From assembly GCA_965644295.1 (NCBI GenBank), contig CBFFRP010000406.1:186001-250000 (forward strand): a stretch of DNA of 64,000 nt. Reading direction: 5' to 3'. The notes under the pieces are model-generated. The model had not been told where the DNA came from, did no database searches, and saw nothing but the letters and a program-made list of their open reading frames with translations. Within the stretch, counting starts at the first letter, position 1; the number at the start of each line of letters is the position of its first letter. Positions 11,701 through 23,785 of this stretch are shown piece by piece. The stretch is from Paraphysomonas bandaiensis. Taxonomy: Eukaryota; Chrysophyceae. Position numbers and translations under genes: made by a program.

Positions 11701-13927
11701 CTTAAAGAAACAGCTGCATGAGGTTTCTTCTTTTCGACTGTTATATTCGTTTTTTGTAACTAATTCTCAGGAATTGGAACTTGAAAGGAAGAAAATGGTA
11801 GACATGCTTTCGAATCACAATAGAAAACTAGACGAGACTTTGGGGAGAATATCTCGTAGGTTACCTGATAGCCAAGGGCTAGAGCAACATGACCTGGCGA
11901 TTACTGAGTTAAACAATGTTAAGTTACCAGCGAATATTTGTGAGTGGAGAGCGTCACATGTACAGGCATGGATATCACTGAGAATGGATCTACCTCAGTA
12001 TTTACAACAGTTTCAAGATGCATCTATAGATGGTTTAGTTCTTCTTCGCCATGTGAATGACGAAATTTTGAGTGATACTCTTGGTGTAACGACGACTCTT
12101 CATCGAATGAAAATACTTGAAGGCATAGAGAGTTTAAAAGCGAAGCAGGTTGAGTACGAAAATCGGACAAAGGCGAAGAATAAGACTGATGTGCGACCAT
12201 CGCCCAAAACTCCCCCTAAAAAGAGAAAGGTGGTGAAGAAGAAAAAAAAGAATGTTGCTCAGCATACGTGGTTCGGTGACGTGCGTGAACAGAACGATTT
12301 AGAGCGCGTCAAACTTGAGAGAATAATGCGGGAGAAAAGAGCGGAGGAGCTCAAAGCGAAGAAGAAAACTAAATCTCGAAGTGAAGTGTGGAAGTTTGAA
12401 TACACAGGAGGTGCGAAACCGGTAACTGATGATGAGGAATTATATGGCCCAACCCAATCGTCGAAGACAGGCACTGCGCTATACGAGAGAACAATTTCGA
12501 ATTTGTTACAAACAGTAACAATTTCTTCGAACACCCAAGCCACAATGGGAAAGTATATCGGAGCAATTCGGCAAATTCCCCTAGACAGTGTACTTGATGA
12601 GGTCATTACAATAACGAAGGGTGCTATGTACGATGTATCTGATAGATTGATCGAAATTGAGAGGATTAAGTCCAACAAAGAAGCTATCCTGGATAGTGAT
12701 CTCGAAGGGCTCTCTACCCTGAATTCCGCTAATCCAGTATCTGGGTCTCTTGGCAATTTCGACGGTCATGATGATGATGACCCTCCGCCAACTTATGAAG
12801 AAAGTGATAGCACCGAAGTATTGCCTCAGCACCTGAACCAAACTGAGCACAGCAAGCTCGACCGCGCGGCTCTGATATTTGAATCATTTATAAATCTTCA
12901 AAATAATGATGCTAGGTGGTTGGGAAGCAATGGAAAGTTAACCAGACTTAAGTTTCATGGTGGATTTGAAAGTATATTAAGATTAAAAATATCATGGCCC
13001 CAATTCGATGCGTTGTGGAATAAACTAGATTTCCATCGAACTGGAGAACTGGATATTGAGGAGTTTCGAGAAGTTTTTGGCGATTTTTCTGAGTTTGAGT
13101 CGAAACCATCTGTCAAAAGACTTGGAGGTTCTGCCGATTCTGCTCTTGGAAACCTGGCAGATATAATGTATGATATGTGTAATTCGTTGAGAAGAGCAGG
13201 GTTCACAGTCCTGGAGATGTTTTCGAGTTTTGATAGGAATGGATCCGGAGAAGTTTCTATCCATGAATTTTGCAGTATGGTTCGCGTAATTCTTGGAAGA
13301 CATGTGGATAAGAAACAAATTTTTAGGTCTTTTGCACTGATGGATGTTGATAGCAGCAGATCAATTTCATGCAATGAAATACTGACATTGGTTTATAACG
13401 TGTGGAAGTTTCAAATGAAAGATCTTGCTGCGAAGTTATCACCCTTGGATGAGGTCATGGATGCGCAGTTGATATCGAAAATACTCAAAGAAAGAGATGA
13501 TATAAAAGCTGCTGTCAAGAAAAATTTCCCTCGAGAATGGCGAGATTTACTCGAACGAACGAAGGAATCGTACAACAAGGGACCCTTTTATCATATTTTG
13601 CAAAAAATGAACATTACCTCTACGTCATCTACTCTGGATTGTCAAAATAACACAACTTGTACACAACAATTAGACCAATCTCTGCCTACCACTCCTTCAC
13701 GTCCAAGAAAAGGCCACCCCAGCAAATCGGGTCGAAATGAATTACTACGGTACAAGGTGAATTCTTCAAGGACACACATTCCCACCAGACAAGGTGCAGT
13801 ACTAACAGTCCCTAGTGTGAAATCTTTTGGACAAGGAAATCTTACTTCTGAAGGTGCTGCGTTACGTCGTCTGCAAGACACGGAACCATCTGATGCCAAG
13901 GTCTTTACCTTAACTTCTAATTTGTAG
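2749..13927 (+). CDS. Giant multi-C2 protein with coiled coil, SAM domain and EF-hands
   Basis: The exons I infer are 2749-3816, 3866-10168, 10215-10661, 10706-11117, 11174-11580, 11624-11722 and 11771-13927. All junctions keep frame, giving about 3,630 residues. A start at 2788 is also possible. The N-terminal three quarters is a string of C2-like modules, each with a DPF/DPY-type strand, a WN/WD motif and a final GRI strand. Seven near-identical copies occupy about residues 833-1998. Then follow two short coiled-coil exons, a SAM domain (about 2965-3040), a basic KKRK stretch (about 3060), and EF-hands near 3320-3460; the loop DRNGSGEVSIHE is canonical. Several C2 loops lack the full Asp set, so many modules may bind membrane or protein without calcium. 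No signal peptide is evident. It is probably a large calcium-responsive cytoplasmic or membrane scaffold. I know no named family with this architecture. Confidence 0.8.
4975..5270 (+). repeat. Degenerate Pro-Glu-Lys repeat coding for a disordered linker
   Basis: Inside the multi-C2 gene, about ten degenerate copies of a 10-11 residue unit (PEKxESAxxK and variants) come just before the first C2 repeat. The composition (Lys, Glu, Ser, Pro, Thr) predicts a disordered charged linker. It looks like replication-slippage expansion followed by divergence. Confidence 0.75.
5294..8794 (+). repeat. Seven near-identical tandem C2-domain units
   Basis: Units start at about 5294, 5906, 6458, 7010, 7469, 7928 and 8387, each opening with GFTKGILRIS and closing with VTLEYPP. 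Start-to-start spacing is 612, 552, 552, 459, 459 and 459 bp. The 552-bp spacing comes from one linker that appears twice nearly unchanged; the 459-bp spacing comes from a shorter linker (DSTDAEVGKNGA). The roughly 405-bp C2 part differs at only a few bases between copies. Only the last unit carries a real change, LVFEGETKY in place of EEFEDETAY. This points to recent unequal crossing-over or gene conversion. Assembly collapse or expansion here is a real risk. Confidence 0.95.
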
Positions 13928-16900
13928 AATATTTGTGAATTATTTCTATCACTTCGTTATCTGAATGATAGTCTCAGATACTACTTTTGTTAAACTGATG
14001 AAAACTATGACTGGTGGCCTAGTTGTATGAACTTATGGTTTGTCTTACCACACACATTAACCACGATTATAAGAAGTAATATATTGACGTCCAAATCAAT
14101 TAGGTTTATTTTATTACTCTCCTGAATAGTTCTATCATAGGGTGTGTTTGAATACATATCGTTTGCTTGTGCTTGACAATTACTAAAGTGTACTCGAAAT
14201 CTTTGGGTTCGACATTTATAATATGGCGACAGGCGTGGAAAGTGTTTTGAAGTATACAATCAAAGATAAACGTATTATGCTTGCCCTCCTCACTCAGACG
14301 CCCTTTGCCATCATGCCTGTGTGCTTCAGCAATACACATATAGTTCATGTGTCTATACTTACATATATATAAGATATAAGCCACAACCCTTCCTTATCCT
14401 GTTTCATGTAAACGATACCTACATCTGGGCTTCCATTTAGCTAATATTCTCTGTTTCTCCTCATTGTGGAGCTCTCCGGATTCGTCTTGTTGCTACCTAC
14501 AAAGCAGTATTTTACCCTCAACAAAGTCGAACTCGCACCTTTCGTGGTGTTCTGAGGGATAAGTACTAACGCGAACAGATAATTTCTGACCACTCATAGC
14601 CTAATACTTGTGTAGACTTCATTGGGCCTTGACCAATAAACATGCATCCCAGAATGGGCTCACCTCAAGGGCATCCGGGGTATTGGGATGCCTACTGAAG
14701 TAAAAATGGTTGTACATTGGTGCTTGCGGTGACGAACAAACTGTTTTTGTAGCGCTAAATAGTAGGATAGCACTAGTTTGTTAAAAATTTGCTACGTGAG
14801 TTCTAATTCTTACATGCCTATTGCTATTAATCAGACATTCACTACAATCAGTATTTTGTTACGTATAACGAACATTATTAAAACTCTAGTTGTGATCGCA
14901 GTGAACGGACCGCCTTCTGGACACTAGTAAATAGAAACTGGTCGTCACATATTAGAACCTGAATGGCAACCATCTTGAGTATCTCAGTAAGAGTTGACAG
15001 CACAGAGACTCATATGTTGTAAACGAGGTGTTGAGAATATATATCTGGGTAATTTCAGGTGTAATATGCTCAGGAGTGTTGACATTCGTAGATTAAACGT
15101 TGGGTATAGACTAAAAGTGTGTCTGAATCAGGCAAACAAATCGATTCATGTCTCGAATCAATTCGCTTCTGCTTCCTTTGAAGTTTCTTCGACTTTTTTG
15201 TCCGCTCTTTAGAATAAGATTTACTCTGTTCAGGAGACATCTTGAAGTGTAAGAATGTGCCGAATTTAATGAAGTTGCCTGTATATCATTTTGCCCGGTG
15301 ATTAGGTCACTGTGAGTGTTGTCTTATACTGTCATGACGTACATCATTAGAGTGGAGTCTAAATAGACTGTTACTTTTTCCGTTCATATCAACCGTGATT
15401 TTTGAGTATGGCTGAAAGTTAAAACCAGAGTATGCTTGAGGATTATGACACACTCCTCTGTAATACATGCTTGAGAAAGATGAGCAAGGTGTAACCAAAA
15501 CGAAATTAAGAGTATAATTATTTATTCATTCTTGTTGAATCTATGTATATTTCCATGGTGTACTTCTGTACTTGCTCTTCGCAACTCTGCCCGGCTGAAT
15601 GCATCACCTTGCTATAGCGTCTCTCAAGCAAACTTTACAATGCAACAGCATCCGCACAGTAAATCTAATATAAATTATTATTGCTGTGGGCTTAAAAATA
15701 AATGAACTTAAACACGACACACTTATTAACGAAGAAATTGTGATACGCATTTCTCATAAGTTATTGCTAGGTACTACAGTGATTGCTTAACTGCAACCAA
15801 TCTATATCTTACAATCTTAAATTAACACTATCTTATACACTCAGTATATTTCAGTTTCCTTCATATAATTCACAGCATTTCCTTAAATTTATGCATACTG
15901 TCTTTTCAAACTGTATTCTACATTCAACGGTTATAATACAAAAGCCTTAAAGTACAGCTATTAATTGCTTACCAATATGCAAACTCAGCAATCCCTCTCA
16001 ATTCAAAGCTTAAATTGACCCTACACACCACGAGACCTAACTGACGAATACGCATCCACCGAAACCCATATAGGACAAACTGTTGGACGTATAGCTCAAT
16101 TAGAAGATTTACTTTTGCAATGTATTACTTGACCCTCTCAAGGTTTCCACTAAATTCCTCGGCCACTGTAATATTACTCAAAAATCCCAACTCTACTTGA
16201 AATTGTCGAAACCGTATAATCTCTTTAGTAGCCTCCACGACAGTAAAATTCTCACTCTCAGTATACGGCAGCGTCACGTTAGCCTGCATGTAGACCGCAA
16301 AATACAACAAGCAGTTTGAGGTCGAGAATTTGGATGCGATGCAAATACAGCACCCTTTAAACGAAGCAACCACGTAGCTGCCGTTACGTTACATCCGTCT
16401 TAGGTCTCCACTGAACGCATACACCCCTGCTCTGTGTTGATAGTCTTCTCCCAGCGCCATTTGAAAGAGAATGAGAGGCGCCCGGAGGCTATCATAAGGA
16501 TTGAGTTCACATGAAGTCACCAGGTGTCAGATGCATCGTCATTATGATGATATGGTGCATGGACAGCACACACATTCCACTGAAAGATATCAGTGCAGGA
16601 CTGTGCTGTGCTGTGCTGTATATCTATCCTCATCATGATGCGATCCTCGTATCGGCATCCTTTGTATATTTTTGTTCCAAGATGCCTCTAGTATTGAGAC
16701 AACAATTATCTGTATTCCATCCGTAGTTGTATGTAGGTAATATAGACGTTTTTGCTTCAATATATTTACGAAAAATATGATGCGTGCACATAACGACATC
16801 AACAAGTCCATCAGGAGCAGCAGCATGTAAGTGGGGTTGGACCTCTTTTTTTTTTTTGAGGGGTTCAAAAATCCTCACAGCGGAAGTTAAAGTGCGTGTA

Positions 16901-17030
16901 CTAACTTCCACTGCATGTCCTGCTGTGCACTGTGCTGTGCACTGTACCATCAGCTACTGGCATCGTACTGAGAGGTAGCGGGCAAGATCCATTGTCTCAG
17001 TGCTAAGAACAGGCAGGTCACGTTGTGAGC
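13928..17030. other. Long intergenic region with repeat remnants
   Basis: No convincing gene is seen in this 3.1 kb of AT-rich DNA. It holds a mosaic of dispersed-repeat pieces (14480-14860), a poly-T run near 16848, and CTGTG/CAGCAG-rich short repeats near 16597-16620, 16815-16827 and 16917-16945 that lie in the promoter of the next gene. An 82-codon minus-strand frame at 16125-16373 has no recognisable features. Confidence 0.5.
14480..14860. repeat. Dispersed repeat family 2, rearranged copy
   Basis: Bases 14515-14570 match 61502-61560 (AACAAAGTCG...ACTCGCACCTTT...GGGATAAGTAC). Bases 14625-14700, read on the minus strand, match 36010-36070 (CCGGATGCCCTT...GCCCATT...). Bases 14725-14860 match 46890-47045 (GTAGCGC.AAATAGTAGGATA...). 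These four shared pieces make it a rearranged member of a dispersed family. No coding capacity is seen. Confidence 0.6.
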
Positions 17031-18301
17031 ATGGCGTCTATTATTACACGACTCAAGAAATTTGATGTGCACGTCAAAACTGTCGATGGAGTGAACCAAC
17101 AGACTACTGTTGGAGCCCTCATCACTGTGCTATGTGTTATACTGACTGCATCGCTGTTGATATCAGAGACGATGCTGTTTATGTCTCGTGAGAATGTTCA
17201 TCACATGGTTGTTGACCAGGGAAACACTCATGACACTGTTCGGCTTGATGTGGATGTGGAATTTCATTCACTGTCGTGTGAAGGTTAGGAGACGTGTGGT
17301 ATATGCACAGACGCATACACTCAATTGTATTTGCAGACGTTTCGTTTTCTCAAGAAGTTGTTCGTGGAACCGTTCATCATACTGGAGAACCTAACATTAC
17401 TTTTACACCCCTGTCACAAGGTTGCCGTGTTGCGGGTTATATCGTCACAGACAGAATTGGAGGAAACTTTCGATTTCATGTTCGGTCTGATGAGCCGGTG
17501 AATCATGACTTCAGGCCTCCTCTTACACCAAGACAACCGCGAGAATCAGATCCTGATATGAGGTATGGAAGTGGGCGTCTTTGTGTGTCTTCTCATCCCT
17601 CGTGTTGCATGTCTAGCCACACGATAAATAGGATGTCTTTTCTTCCGGTAAAAGAAGAGCGAGTTGATTCATTACAATACGATCATCCTGTTTTTAAACT
17701 TGCGACCAAGTCACCCCTCAGCAACACGCATACGAAGCTGCAGAAAGGTTGGTGGCTTTGAAAACCATCGAGTATCTTATATATAGTAGGTATTGGTATG
17801 TACCACTATGGTCTTCACATTGTTCCCACACACAAGAAAAAGGCTGGAAAGGTTTCGGTTTCTCGACTGGATAAGATATCTATCACGGAACGTGCAGTGA
17901 AGGTACTTTTCTACATACACTCCTTTACCCAATGACTAGAGTATTTGGTTTGGCGTAGATATCGGATATTAATCGTGGTGTATCACTCGGAGGTAGCATG
18001 GTGAAGGATTTCATCGGGGTTATTGTGACCTATGATTTCTATCCGGTCGGTGGTATCATTGCTGTACGTCTTGGCAGTATGCCTGATAAGTTTACCATCG
18101 CAGGTCACTATTCTCATCGATGAGAAAAAAGAAGGCGTTCTAGAGTTCATAACGAGCTTATGTGCTATCCTTGGTGGCGTGATTACGATGATGAGGTGTT
18201 TGCTTTTCATTACTGTACTGTTTACCTAACGTATTTTCTCTAGTTTGCTTAATCGTTGTCTCTACTCTTCTGTGAAAGTCATGATAGGTAAAAAGGATTG
18301 A
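17031..18301 (+). CDS. ERGIC/Erv46-family ER-Golgi cargo receptor
   Basis: Seven exons keep frame: 17031-17283, 17337-17562, 17617-17747, 17787-17902, 17959-18045, 18104-18195 and 18244-18301, giving 320 residues. The ATG at 17031 opens a short cytoplasmic head and a first membrane segment (about residues 24-46). Next comes the lumenal region with the family signatures GCRVAGY, SHTINRMSF and YHYGLHIVPT, then YDFYP before a second membrane segment (LEFITSLCAILGGVITMM). The protein ends IGKKD. ERGIC2/3 and Erv41/46 form a complex cycling in COPII and COPI vesicles that retrieves and sorts cargo. At 320 residues it is somewhat shorter than animal ERGIC3, with a reduced lumenal domain. The short last exon was placed by its match to the family C-terminus. 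Confidence 0.85.
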
Positions 18302-19201
18302 ATGCCGCAATAGAACAGCGTTGATATTAGATTTTGAAGGCCATTGTGTAATTTATGTATTTTAACTTTAGAAATTCTATTTTTAGTCGCAATACTGTGA
18401 AAATCTGTGAAGCATTCGCTACTTTGACGTCTGAAAAAAAAGTATTTTAGCCTCGTCGCACAGCGTAGTTTGGTCTTTTGGTCTACCTTGTCGCACAGCG
18501 TAGTTTGGTCTTTTGGTCTACCTTGTGCTTTGGCGCCCTAACACAAGCGGACATAATTCAACTGAAACTCGCACATGACCTTATTTTAATTATGCTACTA
18601 TGCTCAAATAAAATGGAAATTTGTTGGAAAAAGGAAATATTATTCATTCTACTCGAATAGGTTGAATTACTATTTACAGCAGTTTTGGTGTAAAGCTCTA
18701 GTCAGAGTAATAAATAATTCAGCATCTGCATTCACTAATTGATGGTTGATGAACACTACAAACGCATAGTCAACCTAGAACCTAGCCATATAGTAAACTG
18801 AAAATATGATTTTTTTAATGACTATATTTTCAACCTTGACAACATATATTTGTCATTGACAACGAGATTAATATCTACATCCGATATATTACTGTTCGGT
18901 AATATACTTTCATCTAGCGAATAATTTATTTAGTCGGAAATCAAACATGGTTTTCATACAATAATAACTCGAAAAAGGGAAAAGTATATATACGTTTGAA
19001 GTAATACCATAAGAACTGTATTATTTTTGAGAAGGGAAAGATAATAATTGTGTAGTCACTTAGCGTGACTGCTCTATATTCTAGCCATAACAACACTGTA
19101 ACGTCCTCCTGCCTTGAACCATCTCGTGCGTGATTTACTCACCACAGGGTGCTAAGGAATATTACTCTCTAGAATATTCAATGGCGTTACATACACAATA
19201 C
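18302..19201. other. Intergenic between convergent genes
   Basis: This is AT-rich spacer between the 3' ends of the ERGIC and 5'-nucleotidase genes. Apart from a 35-bp tandem duplication (18455-18524) I see no gene, RNA or repeat. Confidence 0.5.
18455..18524 (+). repeat. Perfect 35-bp tandem duplication
   Basis: The unit 18455-18489 (starting GTCGCACAGCG) is repeated without change at 18490-18524. It is a recent slippage product in non-coding DNA. Confidence 0.95.
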
Positions 19202-20850
19202 TCAGCCGCTTTTAATCAAACGACCAGGAGGAATACCATGTACATACTCTAACGTGCTAAAATACTCTGCGACTATGACACCTGTTGTATCCGTTCCGTG
19301 TGACAGTATATGTTTCCCGGTAAAAACAGTGATTCCGTCTCCTTCCTGGGTGCAGTAAAAGTCAGACACGGCTACTCGATACTCTTTTTGCAAATCTATT
19401 AGCTGACCATCCGCTTCTATACAAACGCTCAACACTCGACTGAGTGGCTTTCGCTTGATATCGCAAGTGACTGTGATGCCTGCTGACAAGTGTGGAAAAC
19501 AACCAACAGGGCGCTCTGCGCCAGCTAGCATTTGCTCCAGGGCTAAAACAACCTCTGACCCTTTCATACTTAACAGGGCAGGTTTTCTTGGAAATGGCAT
19601 CTCCTGCTGTATATGAGACCGAAGAATAGGGGTACCACGTAGATACTGCCGGTCTCCACGGATGAAACCACCATTAATTATAGCGAAGTCGCATGGTATT
19701 CCTCTGCTAACGAAGTGCCAGCGCATCGCATCGGCAGTGAGGCAACCAAATGCCGTCTCTGTAGATCGCAACTGCCAGGTAAGAGAAGAGAGACATTCCG
19801 TTGAATCCACTGCGTCACCTCCACCAGTTCCACCCACGATACAGAGTACTTCATCACCACCAGAGCTGCTGTCAACGACACTATACTGCTCAATAATTGC
19901 ATCGATATGGGGATCTCTCTTTAGATTCATGACAGCGGTAGAGAGCAACTGAAACGAATGATTAACTTTCGCTTTACCTGTCTCGTCAGCTTCAATATTG
20001 AGGTCGACAACACCTAAATAATCCAGATTCTGCCCGCACTTGGTTATTAGTGTCTCGTTGTGCATGAGGAGTACAGGGTCGTGGTCATGGCCTCCAATAA
20101 TTAGGTCGATGCCAGACACTCTCTCAGCTACCTCCTTGTCTTTCGCAATAGAGAGGTGTGTAAGTGCAATAACAACATCACATCGCTCAGTTTGACGCAA
20201 AGAGGATGCGCACCGTTGTGAGTGCTCTATCGCATCTTCAAAGACAACGTCATCACCACAGCTGGCTAAGTACGGAGTAGCCTCAGTGCACACGCCGAAT
20301 ACGCCGACTCGAATAATACGGCCTGAGGAGATGAGCTCGAACACATCAGTATCTTTGACTTTATTGAACAGTCGACCGTCAGCATGGCGTACATTACTGC
20401 CAAGCCATTTCGTTGTCGACAACTCTATCAGCTCGGCAGTTCGAGCTTCACCATAATCGAACTCTATGAAATGACAGTACTTGACAATATTTTCTAGAGA
20501 CTAGTAATCCCTTACCATGATTTCCTAGGGTTACATAATCAAACCCCACTTCATCCACGACTTTAACCATCGATTCGCCTCGGTGCTTTGAAGCGAACAG
20601 AGACCCTATAGACATGTGTACATGCACATTATAATAGAAGTACGCATATGCTTAAACAACCTCCTATAAAGTCTCCAGGTAGAACAGTAATTGTTTTCCC
20701 ATCAGATGCTTTATACCTATCGGACATCTCCTTAAAAACAGAAAACATTTCTGGTTTGTAAACGTCATTAGCGCAGAGTATCCGCAGCTTAGCACGAGTC
20801 CTTTGAATAGGAGCATCTCCTCCAGCTTCATTCATATGAATAACTGGCAT
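19202..20850 (-). CDS. 5'-nucleotidase/UshA-family metallophosphoesterase
   Basis: The exons are 20850-20661, 20605-20516 and 20463-19202, giving 513 residues. The N-terminal metallophosphatase domain has the metal-site motifs CANDVY (about residue 26), LPGDFIGG, LGNHEFDYG (spanning the second intron), a histidine at ALTHLS and GGHDHD. The C-terminal half resembles the 5'-nucleotidase substrate domain (NGGFIRGD, GSEVVLALEQ, VAVSDFYCTQEGDG). The first metal motif is NDVY rather than the classical NDxH, a variant I recall from a subgroup of this family. There is no signal peptide or GPI-like tail, so it is probably cytosolic, unlike animal ecto-5'-nucleotidase. The substrate cannot be told from sequence. 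It is divergent from ATAD3 with 318 bp between start codons. Confidence 0.88.
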
Positions 20851-21168
20851 TGGAATCCTTATTAATGAACGACAGGATGAGCAGCAGCGCAGCGCAGTGC
20901 AGTGCAGTGAGGTTCATATGCTGACTGAGCTCACTTCGACTTCTCTTCTTGTTTCTCTCTGTCCTGTATTCCACGTATTCCATGTATTCCATCCTCAAAT
21001 CTCCCGGGTTCCTATCTGCTGCTGATGATTCCTATTGTGCAGAATATACTTTTGATGGCTGATAATCGATCGATTCCTCCTTTGGAGATGGTGTTTAATA
21101 GAGGCTTGGAGGTGACAGTTATTACACCACACCTCCGCGATCAGTCCTGCTATTACAATACTCTAAAT
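20851..21168. promoter_or_regulatory. Bidirectional promoter, 5'-nucleotidase and ATAD3
   Basis: This 318-bp region separates two divergent start codons. It has a CAGCAGCGCAGCGCAGTGCAGTGCAG short-repeat tract near 20879-20906, just upstream of the minus-strand gene. CTGCTGCTG lies at 21016-21024, about 144 bp before the ATAD3 ATG. The second is in the same position as CAGCAG elements of other genes here. Confidence 0.45.
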
Positions 21169-22997
21169 ATGTTTCCTGGATTCGGCAAAAGTAAGCCGGA
21201 CACCCCAGGGGAGTTGGCTATGAATCTAAGGTAACTGTTGATTGTTTTGGTGCTGTGTATGTGCTCATATGGGTCAACTAGCAAACCACAAGAAACTCCT
21301 AAAGGCTCATCGTCCGGTTCCACCTCAGTTCATGGATTTGATCCGACTGCATTAGAGCGTGCTGCAAAAGCCGCTAAAGATTTGGACAAATCTCATAATG
21401 CGAAAGAAGCTCTGCGACTCATATCTACTCAAGAAACCACTAAACAAAAAGAACATGAAATGGAAAGGGCCAAATTTCAAGCAATGCAACAAGAGCTTGC
21501 TATTAGAAAAGTTCAAGAGGAAGAAGAGGCAGCTGCGAGGACATTGTCGCGGCAAACAGAGCACGACAAGGCCCGTAGCAATTACAAAGATCAGCTGGAG
21601 CGACAACGTATGGCCGAACAAATTGCGAGCCAGAAACGTATGCAAGACGAAGAGCGTCAGAAAGCAGAAGAATCTTTGGCTCGACAGGAGGCAATCAGAA
21701 GAAAGACCCTGGAATATGAGGCTGAGTTGCGTCAACAGGTTGCATGGATACTGTGTTTAAATAGTTTTAAAGCTGACGTAATATGTAGACGGAGATGGCA
21801 AGAGTCAAGGCCGAGACTGAGGGCCGTATTAGACAAGAGCGCTCAAATCATGATCTGACAATAGAAAAGAAAATAGTGGAGGCGAAAGAGTATCGTGATA
21901 CGGTCTTGCAAGGTATATCTCTTGCTGGTTCTACTATCGGCAAGGGCGTACAGGATTTCCTCACTGACAAGGACAAGCTCATTAACACTACTGTCACACT
22001 TACCGGTGTCGCTTTTGGCCTCTATGCGGCGCGTGTGTCAACGGGGGTTGTTGGGCGATATGTCGAGGCTCGACTTGGTAAGCCATCCCTCGTTCGAGAG
22101 ACCACCAAGAAGAGTGTGTTTCAGATGGCAAAGTCTCCGATCTCCTCCTTCCGCCTCGCATTTGGGTCAGCAGCGGGAGAGAATGCCCTGAAGAATGTAG
22201 TCCTAGAGTCTAGGCTGGATCAGCGCCTGCGTCGTGTAGCTACTAGCACTGCAAATACCAAAAAGAATAAGGCTCCATTCCGTCACGTGCTCCTTCATGG
22301 CCCCCCTGGTACTGGTAAGACCATGTTTGCGAAAGGTATGGCAAGGGAGTCTGGTCTGCACTACGCAATCATGACAGGCGGAGATATAGCTCCACTAGGA
22401 AAGGAAGCAGTGACAGAAATACACAAACTTTTTGACTGGGCTAATACGACACAGAAGGGTGTGCTGCTCTTTGTTGACGAGGCCGACGCCTTCTTGCGCA
22501 AGCGCAGCACGGAGCATATCTCAGAAGACGTCCGAAATGCTTTGAATGCTTTCCTGTATCGAACTGGTGAGGCGTCGCACAAGTTTATGGTTGTGTATGC
22601 CTCAAATCAACCCGATCAATTCGACTGGGCCATCAATGACCGCATTGACGAGATGGTTGAGTTCAAGCTTCCTTCTGTGGATGAGCGTCTACGTATGATA
22701 ACCCAATATATGGACCAATATCTACTCCACCCACCTCCGGGATCTAAACAGATAACTGTAACCAGCGTTGACGAAGATATCATCAAGACTGTTGCTGAGC
22801 GCACCGAGGGGTTCTCTGGTCGAGAAATTAGCAAACTCGCAATTGCATGGCAGGCTGCTGCCTATGGAACCGAAAACGCTACACTTGATGCAGATCTGTT
22901 GCTACAAGTTTTGGATGAGAGCATTGAGAGCAAGAAGAAGAAGCAGTTGTGGTTGAGCAAAGAGGAAGTTGCTAATTTAACACAAGACTCTAAATAG
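21169..22997 (+). CDS. ATAD3: ATAD3 mitochondrial AAA+ ATPase
   Basis: The exons are 21169-21230, 21282-21738 and 21789-22997, giving 575 residues. The N-terminus has the family motif GFDPTALERAAKAAKDL and a long charged coiled coil (about residues 50-215). Then comes a hydrophobic membrane segment (VTLTGVAFGLYAA) and the conserved EARLGKPSLVRET. The AAA+ module has Walker A GPPGTGKT, Walker B LLFVDEADAFL, SEDVRNALNAFLYRTG, sensor-1 region ASNQPDQFDW, an arginine-bearing NDRIDE and sensor-2-like GFSGREISKL. ATAD3 sits in the inner mitochondrial membrane and is tied to nucleoid organisation, cristae and lipid transfer. Every key motif is present and the length is normal. The first exon encodes only about 20 residues; an ATG at 21025 would extend it, but 21169 fits the family N-terminus. 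Confidence 0.96.
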
Positions 22998-23369
22998 AGT
23001 GTCTCTCCTCAAGGGATTTTCAAGAGTGCCGAAAACAGTTTACCCTCAGTGGATTTGTGGACACATTCGCCACGGTTGAAGTAATTTGGCGCTGTTGTTT
23101 TGATATTTTAGAGGCTAGGATTTTTTAGAATCGAATTGAGATTTCATGGTTCATGCCGCAGGAAGGATTTGTGGAATGTGTGATGTAGCGTGTGTGAGAG
23201 GTGTGTATAAGTTAAATCGATAGCCTTGCTTTTACGTACTCCCTCGTTGTTGAATGTAATAATCATACTGCGAAATTCGTTGATCGTGCATTATACCTTT
23301 ACTACTTTTACCGTATGTTGCGTGGTGATATATGTCTGTTATACGTCGATCTTAATAGAATATATGGCA
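22998..23369. other. 3' flank of ATAD3, no gene
   Basis: About 370 bp between the ATAD3 stop and the retrotransposon LTR. It probably holds the ATAD3 3' UTR; I see no other feature. Confidence 0.5.
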
Positions 23370-23662
23370 TAACAGAAGTTGACATTATTTGCTAAGGTTT
23401 ACTATTCTCAACTGATAAGATGAAATTATAAACATTACATGATAAAGAACCTAAGTTGTGTTCGATGTGTTCAACACCATTCATTTACTACTATAGTGTA
23501 CAAACCACACACTCAGTGATCGTATCCTGTATAGTCATCCACTTCTACTTCAGTTTCATACTACACAATATAATGTACTAATTACATATATATCTTTCGA
23601 TCCTTGCATCTCACATAATACTGCACTCAATTGCAAGTATATAGAATCTTCAGGTCTCAACA
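23370..23662 (-). repeat. 3' LTR of copia element, complete
   Basis: Read on the minus strand it begins TGTTGAGACC directly after the polypurine tract and ends CTTCTGTTA, 293 bp in all. The distal 152 bp (23370-23521) match the 5' LTR copy. The start TGTTGA is typical of copia LTRs. Confidence 0.85.
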
Positions 23663-23670
23663 CTCCCCCT
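23663..23670 (-). other. Polypurine tract of copia element
   Basis: AGGGGGAG on the minus strand immediately precedes the TG of the 3' LTR. This is the usual primer for plus-strand DNA synthesis in LTR retrotransposons. Confidence 0.85.
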
Positions 23671-23785
23671 CAATTGAGTGTTGTACTATGACGCCTCCCA
23701 GCTATTGAATGCCTGAGATAAAAAATTCTTGACAGTAAAATAGACTCATCTCTAAGTCTAAACCTCTGTCTAAAAAACTCAGTAC

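Noticed and set aside
16125-16373. Minus-strand 82-codon frame in the gene-poor region
   Set aside because: No recognisable domain, no supporting splice neighbours and low-complexity surroundings; not enough to call a gene.
18196-18229. ERGIC protein ending at 18229 without the last intron
   Set aside because: Splicing 18196-18243 gives a C-terminus (SLLNRCLYSSVKVMIGKKD) that fits the family better than the read-through end.
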